A DNA stretch of 64,000 nucleotides from Fragum whitleyi. Lineage: Eukaryota; Mollusca; Bivalvia; Cardiida; Cardiidae. The stretch is from contig OX411557.1 of the NCBI GenBank assembly GCA_948146395.1, positions 37,240,077 through 37,304,076 on the forward strand, read 5' to 3'. A model generated the notes under the pieces. The model saw only the letters and a list, made by a program, of their open reading frames with translations, had not been told where the DNA came from and made no database searches. Each line of letters starts with the position of its first letter. The first letter of the stretch is position 1. Position numbers and translations under genes: made by a program. Shown here one piece after another: positions 55,915-64,000 of this stretch.

Positions 55915-56035
55915 GAGACCTCGTTACTATTGGTTGAGTATCGTCGATTTTCTGCTGAAGCCTCGTAGCTGCAGTTTTAAACAAGCTGCAGTTGCGAGAT
56001 TTTAGCGGAACACCGACGATATGCAGTTTCGATGT
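55915..56035. repeat. Family C stem-loop repeat
   Basis: GTAGCTGCAGTTTTAAACAAGCTGCAGTTGCGAGATTTT with a following ACACCGACGAT resembles the stem-loop units at 21980-22030, 22380-22430 and 31590-31650. Confidence 0.45.
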
Positions 56036-56485
56036 TTTTAGAATAGAAGCTAAATACGTTCAAAAAATTTTTTATATCTATAATCTATCCCATACAAAAT
56101 GAAACCGCTTTTTTAAAGCGAAGTTGACTACTAGTTTGATGATTAACCTTATGGAAGTATAAAACAGATTAAAGTCTTACTTTGTCAAGTGTAATAGAAT
56201 AAAAACAGTCTTATTTGGTCATGTGTAAGAAACTAAAGGTGAGCGGCTATCTAGAGCGTAGTAACTATTACTTGTTCAGACTGTAGTTTCGGCGCTTTAG
56301 GTCGCACACAGCGATCTACTACTTGATTTTTGTTTATAAACCTAAATTTTGCAAACCAATGATATTTTGATATCGGAGATCAAAGTATGTGATCATCGAT
56401 CTCCTAAATGCACGTGATTTATACGTGTCATAGACAAGTGCGCCTTTTAAGTAGCTACATTATATCATAGTAATGAATACTCGTG

Positions 56486-56932
56486 TATAGTTAGCAGCAT
56501 CGTTAAATTGACAAGGCGAACGACTTTGGAAAGATTCGGAATGAAACTCTTCGAAAGAGTGTGGGAGCGGATTTTTGAATGAAATTGAAGGAGGTTAGAA
56601 CAACATCACAATTGACGTCTATAATGGACGAAACTGCCGATAATATATTACCCCACTTTTTGTTAAAATCTACGTACTTAATCCGTTACCCTATCTCAGG
56701 TTTTGTTCTTGTGTTTTTTTTTTGTTTTTTTTTTTTTTTTCAAATTCAAACATGCCAATAAAATTGTTTGACTGATTTTAGCCGATTTGAATGAAAGGTT
56801 GTTCTTTTTTTAAAAAATAATTTATGAATTGTTTAAGTGAGCGCTCGAAATGAAATGATAGAGCGTTTAGTGAATGATTTAGAATGGCTTAGATCACCGG
56901 AAAGGGTGTCGATTCTACGATGTTGCTAGTTA
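56486..56932 (-). mobile_element. Family A foldback element, old copy
   Basis: It begins TATAGTTAGCAGCATCGTTAAATTGACA and ends GTGTCGATTCTACGATGTTGCTAGTTA; the stem phrase GAAGGAGGTTAGAAC/ATATTACCCCAC is eroded. A T-rich run is at 56713-56741. Confidence 0.65.
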
Positions 56933-56986
56933 GTTTCACGTAGCTTATAGAAATAGGCTGGGTAAAAAATGACGTTTTATAGTTGT

Positions 56987-57450
56987 TTTGTGTTACTGAA
57001 TTGCGATAGTCACCAAAAGTAACTTGCAATCTCTCTCAAAGCACTCGGTATGGGATAAATGACAAGAAAGATACAGTTTGAATTGAACATAGGGCATTTT
57101 AATGAAATGCCGGAAAATACATACACGTTTACATACTAAGATCAAATGTGGGAAAATTCAAATGTACTTAGGTCAAAATAATTCACTGTGGTCTGGGCGG
57201 CGTGAGTGGCGGAATTTCATGCCCAGATATGGGATAAACTCCATACCACAGTGAATTATTTTGACCTAAGTACATTTGAATTTTCCCACATTTGATCTTA
57301 GTATGTAAACGTGTATGTATTTTCCGGCATTTCATTAAAATGCCCTATGTGCAATTCAAACTGTATCTTTCTTGTCATTTATCCCATACCGAGTGCTTTG
57401 AGAGAGATTGCAAGTTACTTTTGGTGACTATCGCAATTCAGTAACACAAA
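56987..57450. repeat. 464-bp near-perfect palindrome
   Basis: The left arm 56987-57192 (TTTGTGTTACTGAATTGCG to AATTCACTGTGGT) is the inverse of the right arm 57245-57450, with only a few mismatches. The spacer is 52 bp. Such length and identity indicate a recent inverted duplication or a young foldback element. Confidence 0.9.
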
Positions 57451-58346
57451 TGAACTTTTATGCAAATAAAACGATTTGTGTGCAGGAATTGTGTCTATGA
57501 GATGCGTAGCTAAGGGAGAAGGGAGGTACCGACCAATCATATACTAGCTACAATGCATCTACCTGTTAGTTTGCGATATGCGTCCGGGACAAAATAATCT
57601 ATTGTTTTGATGCTTTTGTCGGATTTGATTTAAAAACGATGTTATTACCACCTCCACCCTTCCTCCTCCCTAATTGCCTTTAAATTAAATAATAATTTTA
57701 CTCCTTCCTTACATATTATCTATTTTATTCATGTTTAGTTATTGCTTGATGTGGAATTTAAGCCAGATAGAGTGTAATTACTAATTTCTTGATTGCAATT
57801 TATATTATATTATTATTTCAGTCAAAGCATGTCGACATTACACAAATTCACTTTATCTTTTAGAAGAATCTTTGTAAAATTTTTACTATGCCTGAATTCT
57901 TGGTAAAAACTCCACATCTGAGTGCATTCTTTTAACGTAAAAATGTGATCAGCATGTTTGAGAGATTCCGTGGCTCGATATTTCGAGGTATGGTTGAGCC
58001 TAGCTTCGGAAGCACGCTTCCTCCTATTCAAAAAAGAAAGGGGGTTTTGCGTGGGCTGCTCCCATTCCAGTGAGAAATATTCAATCGAATCCGGTCGTGC
58101 AATATTTTTACGTACATATTGCTCGGGTTGTCCGATGTATATACTATGTAAAAAGATTGCATTTCACCCTCTATTATATGCCATTCGCGAGTAATTGGGG
58201 GTGTTTTATGTCATTATTACTACGGATTCGATTGAGACATGCGCAGTAGCAGAATTCCTGCTCAGACACGGGTAAAATCGTGTCGCAGCAAAATATTTCC
58301 CCCTAAGTATGTATTTCGGAATACCTTGGTATATGCGGAATTTCAT

Positions 58347-58772
58347 GCCCAGATATGGGATAATTTCATGCCCAGATATGGGATAAACTCCATACCACAG
58401 TGAATTATTTTGACCTAAGTACATTTGAATTTTCCCACATTTGATCTTAGTATGTAAACGTGTATGTATTGCCCAGATATGGGATAAACTCCATACCACA
58501 GTGAATTATTTTGACCTAAGTACATTTGAATTTTCCCACATTTGATCTTAGTATGTAAACGTGTATGTATTTTCCGGCATTTCATTAAAATGCCCTATGT
58601 TCAATTCCGGAATTTCATGCCCAGATATGGGATAAACTCCATACCACAGTGAATTATTTTGACCTAAGTACATTTGAATTTGCCCAGATATGGGATAAAC
58701 TCCATACCAAAGTGAATTATTTTGACCTAAGTACATTTGAATTTTCCCACATTTGATCTTAGTATGTAAACG
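58347..58772 (+). repeat. Scrambled direct copies of the palindrome's right arm
   Basis: The phrase GCCCAGATATGGGATAA begins at 58347, 58370, 58471, 58620 and 58682. Each is followed by a different length of the right-arm sequence (AACTCCATACCACAGTGAATT and on). All are in the same direction. Confidence 0.85.
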
Positions 58773-58825
58773 CCACAATCGCAGCCCGTATGATATATTA
58801 ATGCCATGTTGCCTCATACAAACAG

Positions 58826-59167
58826 ATGGACACCATCAGCAGCGAGCGTTCGGGCCCTGGCAGATTCGAACCTAAATCATTTCATTGCCAAAAGTTGATA
58901 GACATATGGCTTGCAATTTTAGCCATAAGGCGTCGATTCAGCTGCTCAACTCTTCCATTGAACCATAACGAATCAACCAGAAATCGTATCCTAGTTCAAG
59001 AAGCACTTCTGTACATCACCGGAAACAATAAATCACGTCAGTTACATTCAAATCGTGCACTAAGACATGTTCGAGTTTCTCTTTTGTCTCTGCCTCTTTG
59101 TCCACCGATAGCCAAAAATGCTAAATATCATTGGTTCCAGCAAAACACATTACGTAATCAAGTATGA
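58826..59167 (+). other. Open frame of unknown status in the 2.1-kb unit
   Basis: 113 codons from ATG. There is no domain, signal peptide or membrane segment. Composition (many Arg, Ser, Leu, Asn) is not clearly protein-like. It is listed only because it is the longest frame in the unit. Confidence 0.15.
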
Positions 59168-60565
59168 AGTCCATAGCTTCCATGAACCGAAAAGTCGGAC
59201 AATAGTCGCCCCGGAAATCCACTGTATTGAACATTATTATTCCCGTGGTGATGCTAAATTCAAATCGAATTCAAAGTCTGGGTCACTCAGTATCAAATCC
59301 TCCAAATGCGCACAAAACAGTGTCAAAATAGCTGTATTTTATGTACTCTGTCCGACATAATAACATCGTTTTTAAATCAAATCCGACAAAAGCATCAAAA
59401 CAATAGATTATTTTGTCCCGGACGCATATCGCAAACTAACAGGTAGATGCATTGTAGCTAGTATATGATTGGTCGGTACCTCCCTTCTCCCTTAGCTACG
59501 CATCTCATAGACACAATTCCTGCACACAAATCGTTTTATTTGCATAAAAGTTCATTTATATCTTGTCACGACATATGTCAAAGTATAAAAGAAAGAATAT
59601 TGCAGAAATCACTAATTATTATTGTCGCAGTTGAATTTGTCACGTCGTTTGTCATAGTGATAAAGATAGATGTACATAGTTGATAAGTCGTCGCATCTTT
59701 TGTCATAGTAACACTTTTTGTGATTTTTTTTCAAAGAAAAAATTGTCAAACGATCGCCTGTCAAAATGTCTGTCTGTCTGTAAATGAGTTTTCACAGCAA
59801 ATATAGAAACATGTTCTTATATTGCTGTGATTTAGCTTTTAAGCGGTGGGTCCATATACAATTTTATTTATGATCTTGTATTTTAGGATTAAAGTCAATC
59901 TATTGAAATGCAAGAAATCTTGTTGAAAGAGAATACCAATTAGTTTTTGAATATTGTAGAAAAAGAATATAGAACTGTATGTATACCATGTACGGAGAGT
60001 TTTTTATATCTCTCTTTTTCCAAGAATATCTGTGATTATATATGTTTTTTCTTGCCACAAGTGTAATAATTGAATTGTCTATCACTGATCACATAATGTT
60101 GCTAATTAGATAAATAAGAAAAAAAAAGCATAATAATATTCGTGTGGGTGACAAAAACGTTGTAACCTCTTTTTGGAAAAAACAAGGGTTGTGAAGGTTT
60201 TTTTTTATCATTATGAAGACAAAAATATGATATAATAAACGCGCACGACAATTTTAGATTTCCACAATATTTATAAAAAATGGAATAAATTATTTGTCTG
60301 AACAATTGCTCATAAGTCTATGAACAATATCGAGACAAAACGCGGTCATTTTGAAAATATACGTGTGGTTAGTTTCAAATTTTAATATTTAGTTCCAAAT
60401 TTAAAGACAGTGATGAACGCATTTGTTTAAAGAAGAAATTAATATGAATGATCGAGATGATCTTCTCAAGTTATAAAGGGCATCGGGTATTAGAGTCAGA
60501 GACCGGTCTGTGCATTTGTATATACTGATCTTAGTCTATAACTCCTGATAAAGTTGTAGTATAGT

Positions 60566-60680
60566 ACCCTGAGTTCGGGATGGCGAAGCGGCGCGAACTG
60601 TTTGCTTTTTGCATCTTCGTACAGAGCGGGAGTTTGTTTGTGAACAGTTTGCTTCGTTCTTGTCGTCCAAGGGGCAGGGA
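60566..60680. mobile_element. Family B foldback element, diverged
   Basis: It runs from ACCCTGAGTTCGGGATGGCGAAGCGGCGCG to TTGTCGTCCAAGGGGCAGGGA with an inner GAACTGTTTGC...GTGAACAGTTTGC. Confidence 0.5.
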
Positions 60681-61224
60681 TGGTACGGCATAACAAAACT
60701 TAAGACGGTCTGTTCATCCAGTAAAGCATAGTAGTACATTGAGAGGAAGTTATGCGGCCCGAGGACTTAGATTACAATGTTTAGACTAAACACAAATGAA
60801 ATAGAGGGATGAAAACTCTATTAGATTATGCTCGCCTAATATTGATGAATATTTGGTTTTTAAGATAACTCGAGATTGATAGTAGTCTGATCATCTCATG
60901 AAACTTACATATAGTGTGTATTAACCTTTATCATGCTAAATGTTGGATTTATAATTTGGGAAGATTACAACCAATTTTCCTACAATAATATAGTCTGCTA
61001 ACATTAGACTTCATGGAAAAGCTAACTGATCTTAAACTTCACTGTCGGCAAATGACTTAGTGAACAGCCGGAATATGGCGTGATTAGCATGAGAAGGGTT
61101 AAAACATTTTAATTAGATTTTCAAAGTAACAAATTCAAATGCTAAAGTACGCATCTTATCCTTTGGTAGTCTGATTTCAAGGCCGGTGCATTATTTAAAG
61201 CGGCTAAATACCTACGTATAGAGC

Positions 61225-61310
61225 ATACGTTACGAAACACAATATGCTCTAGCCGCCGCGAAACAACTGAAAGATTGTTGAAAGCGACGTAAAACCCATT
61301 TAAACATAAC
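61225..61310 (+). mobile_element. SINE 3' tail fragment
   Basis: AGCCGCCGCGAAACAACTGAAAGATTGTTGAAAGCGACGTAAAACCC followed by ATTTAAACATAAC matches the SINE tail at 12350-12415. Confidence 0.6.
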
Positions 61311-62411
61311 AATGGAACACAGTTGATTCTGGTTTTGGCGGAGAGTGTAGACAAGGATTGACCAGCATAACATGTGCTGTCCGATCTTTGTCTACACGAC
61401 CTGCGTGATGCCAAAAGAAACTTTTCACTCTTTTCGTGTTTAAAGTACATTTAGATTTAAATCGAAATGGGACACATGAAAAATTGTATGTATTTCAAAT
61501 GCTATTTTAACCGGCGTTTTAAATTTGAAAAAGGAAACTTTTCAGATTAAAAAAAATCTAAAAACATTATTTTTAGTTATGTATAGAAGATAAACAACCT
61601 TAAGTCCTTCTTGTTCCCTTCAAAATGGTTCTTCTGTTATCTATCTTTACATTATCAATTTTAAGGCCAAAATGCGCAAGCAAGACTACTCATTGAAAGT
61701 CAAACCATTTATAATGGCGGAGGCTCAATGACGGTGTACAATTCATAATTTGTAGTATCAAACAATCACTCATACCAAAATAAAGGTCAAGCTTTTACTG
61801 GCAAATTAGTTCGAAATAACTATGATTTTTTTTATTGAGCATTCGTTTTATTTCTCACGATGAGTGTTATGTTGTTTAAGATGACGAAAAATCTCGGATT
61901 GACCGCCAAAATCACAGTAACCACAGCTCTGTTGAGGCGTGGCTACGATGCCTTTTATAGTCTAAAGGCTAATGTTATACAGGACCAAATATTAACAACA
62001 AATATCATGAAATACTTGCTACATTTAACCAGTGAATAACTTCATTCCTTTTCAAATATTTAAGGAAAATCCACAATTCATATATGTGTATGTGCGTATA
62101 TGTGCATGCTTGTATGTGTATGCATAAGTGTGTATGTATATGTATGTATATACACGTAAAGTTTGTCTAGAAATACATTTCATACCCAACTATTACACTA
62201 AAAATAGACGTGTATTCTAAGCTCAATTAAAATGGTATTCTTACTTGATTCTTTTATAGGAAAGATGTGTAGAAAGCATTACATCACTTCAGAAAATAGA
62301 ACATTAAGAACATTTTACTCGAAAATGAATTGCACTCAGCAAATATTGTTATTTAAAAATAATAAAAGCGTAGGATATAAAAAAATATTTAAAACATTAT
62401 CGTCGATAATT

Positions 62412-63980
62412 TAAAAATATTCTCTTACAATTGCCGAGGCTTGAACAATACCAAAAAACGTCATGACTTATTTTCCCTTTTTAAAGAAAAATCTGCCGAT
62501 ATAATTTGTTTACAAGAAACCCACTTCACTGCTGAATTAGAAAAATCTGTATATTCCGATTGGAATGGGGATTGTTACTTTAGTCATGGTAAATCCAATG
62601 CAAAAGGGGTGGGCATTTTAATTCGCAAAGAGTCGGGAATAAAGGTCAATCGCATTAAACCAGATGACGTCGGGCAATTTCTTATATTGGAACTTTCGTT
62701 TCAAGACTCAGACTTCCTTCTAGTTAATATATATGCCCCCAACAATGACACTCCTAATTTCTTTATGAATATATTTGAAGCTATAGATTCAATGGCTATT
62801 ATAAATATATCGTATGTGGTGACTTCAATCTGGTGTTGGATCCAGTTCTAGATTATAAAAACTATAAATTGAATAACCACAATTCAAATAGCAGAAATGT
62901 GTTACTTTCTTTCATATCTGATCGAAAATTAATAGATCCCTTTCGAAACATTAATGGTGAAACAAGAAAGTACACATGGAGAAGAAATAATCCTATTCAA
63001 CAAGGAAGATTAGATTTCTTTTTAATAACAACTAATCTTAACGAATTTGTTAAAAACTGTGATATCAATTTAAGTTATAAGTCAGATCATTCGATTGTAG
63101 TCTTAGATCTAAAATTCTCGATATGCCAACATGGGAAAGGTTTTTGGAAATTCAACAATTCACTTTTAAACGACAAAAATTATATTGAATGCATAAATAA
63201 AAAAATCGATGAAATAATTATCCAGTACTGCATTCCAGTTTACGATGTAAATAATGTTTTGTATCTAGAAAAAGACAAATTGCAATTCGTTATAAATGAC
63301 CAACTTTTCCTAGAAACACTAATGATGGAGATTCGAGGAAAAACTATTTCTTATTCATCTTTTAAACAAAAGCAAAGAAATAAAAGAGAACAGTCACTAA
63401 TCACAGAAATAAATAATTTGCAAAATAACATAAATGACCAGAATAAAGAACAACTTTTTGAACTTGAAACAGAGCTAAAAGAAATAAGAGAAACAAAATT
63501 AAAAGGTTCTTTTATAAGATCAAAAGCAAAATGGATAGATGAAGGCGAAAAATCTACTGAATTTTTTTGTCATCTTGAAAAATAAAATTCTTTAAATAAG
63601 AATATTCCATTTTTAGAGACTGAAAATGGCAATCAAATATTCTCACAAAAAGGTATATTAAATGAAATGAAAACATATTATGAATTATTATACGATGAAC
63701 GCCATAACTTTGAAAAGAATATTGATTTAGCAAAGGAGTTTTCAAAATTTCAATATGATAAATTAAGCTCGGAAGAATCTGGCAGTCTAGAAGGTCTTTT
63801 AACGTACAAAGAAGTTACTGAAACACTAAAGCAAATGAAAAACGATAAATGTCCTGGAATAGACGGATTCACATCAAACTTTTAAAAAATGTTTTGGACA
63901 AAAATAGGACATTTTGTAGTTAGAGCATTAAACTTTTCATACATAAATGGTTCACTTTCTAGAAACACAAAACTTGGAAC
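62412..63980 (+). pseudogene. LINE ORF2 (endonuclease to start of RT), broken, runs off the window
   Basis: The first frame (to about 62810) has FSYNCRGLNNTKKR, IICLQETHF (catalytic Glu), GVGILIRKES and LVNIYAPNND. After a one-base shift near 62810 the frame continues VCGDFNLVLDP, YTWRRNNP, GRLDFFL and YKSDHSIVVLDL, which is the end of an APE-type endonuclease. Then comes a coiled Lys/Glu-rich linker, SKAKWIDEGEKSTEFFCHLE and CPGIDGFTSNF, the start of the RT. In-frame stops occur at 63583 and 63883. The order fits L1/Tx1-type LINEs. The nick-making enzyme would start target-primed reverse transcription; this copy cannot. Confidence 0.88.
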
Positions 63981-64000
63981 AATAATATGTATTCCAAAAG

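Larger units (their letters stand above)
57448..59557. mobile_element. 2.1-kb unit with 200-bp terminal inverted repeats
   Basis: The left repeat 57448-57647 (AAATGAACTTTTATGCAAAT to ACGATGTTATTA) is the inverse of 59358-59557. Both arms are 200 bp and near-identical. The interior encodes no recognisable transposase; the + frame at 58826-59167 (113 codons, starting MDTISSERSGPGRFEPKSF) resembles nothing I know. The unit is probably a non-autonomous DNA element with long inverted repeats. Its left end overlaps the palindrome by 3 bp. Confidence 0.75.
59558..62411. other. Gene-poor stretch
   Basis: It holds a Family B copy, a SINE tail, a hairpin at 61325-61415 (TTTTGGC...GTGTAGACAA and its inverse) and a (TATG)-rich stretch at about 62085-62155. 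No gene was recognised. Confidence 0.45.

Noticed and set aside
44957..63980. ORF1 at 44957 and ORF2 at 62412 as parts of one LINE split by insertions
   Set aside because: The 16.5 kb between them contains several unrelated elements and the sequences next to each part show no matching break. Possible but not supported.

Overview
The window looks like nuclear DNA of an animal, most probably a bivalve or other lophotrochozoan. It is AT-rich, has short exons with GT-AG introns, and carries several LINE lineages, tRNA-derived SINEs, a tyrosine-recombinase retrotransposon and very many short foldback elements. The taxon is an inference; no species marker is present.

Region 1 (about 3.0-22.5 kb, + strand) holds one clear host gene, a cytosolic phospholipase A2 of the group IVA type. 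I followed 17 exons from 3674 to 21835 with consistent phases. They encode about 935 residues: a C2 domain, then a split lipase domain with the Arg, Ser and Asp catalytic residues in place, then a long charged tail. The start-codon exon was not found. The stop codon lies at the edge of a roughly 220-bp tandem repeat that forms the 3' region. The introns are full of foldback elements.

Region 2 (about 22.5-30.2 kb) is intergenic. It contains foldback elements, a 50-bp minisatellite, a 1.3-kb element with terminal inverted repeats, and a 5'-truncated LINE on the minus strand.

Region 3 (about 30.9-35.5 kb, - strand) contains exons of a second probable host gene. Seven small exons chain in phase into the C-terminal part of a multi-pass membrane protein, with a stop and a polyadenylation signal. 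I could not identify the family. An eighth, upstream exon may belong to the same gene.

Region 4 (about 35.5-46.2 kb) is repeat-rich. It has a foldback element split by a SINE and a LINE fragment, and an intact LINE ORF1-like reading frame.

Region 5 (46.34-55.86 kb, - strand) is the most notable feature. It is a decayed DIRS-superfamily (Ngaro/PAT-type) retrotransposon with an A1-internal-B1-A2-B2 split-direct-repeat layout, remnants of gag-like, RT, RNase H and tyrosine-recombinase sequence, a nested LINE fragment, and a five-unit 400-bp higher-order tandem array in its 5' part.

Region 6 (56.4-64.0 kb) has a foldback element, a 464-bp palindrome with 206-bp arms, an adjoining 2.1-kb unit bounded by 200-bp inverted repeats, and a LINE ORF2 (endonuclease to start of RT) that runs off the window end and is broken by a frameshift and stops.

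At least six short interspersed families recur (called A-G below). No rRNA, functional tRNA, CRISPR or prokaryotic feature was seen.
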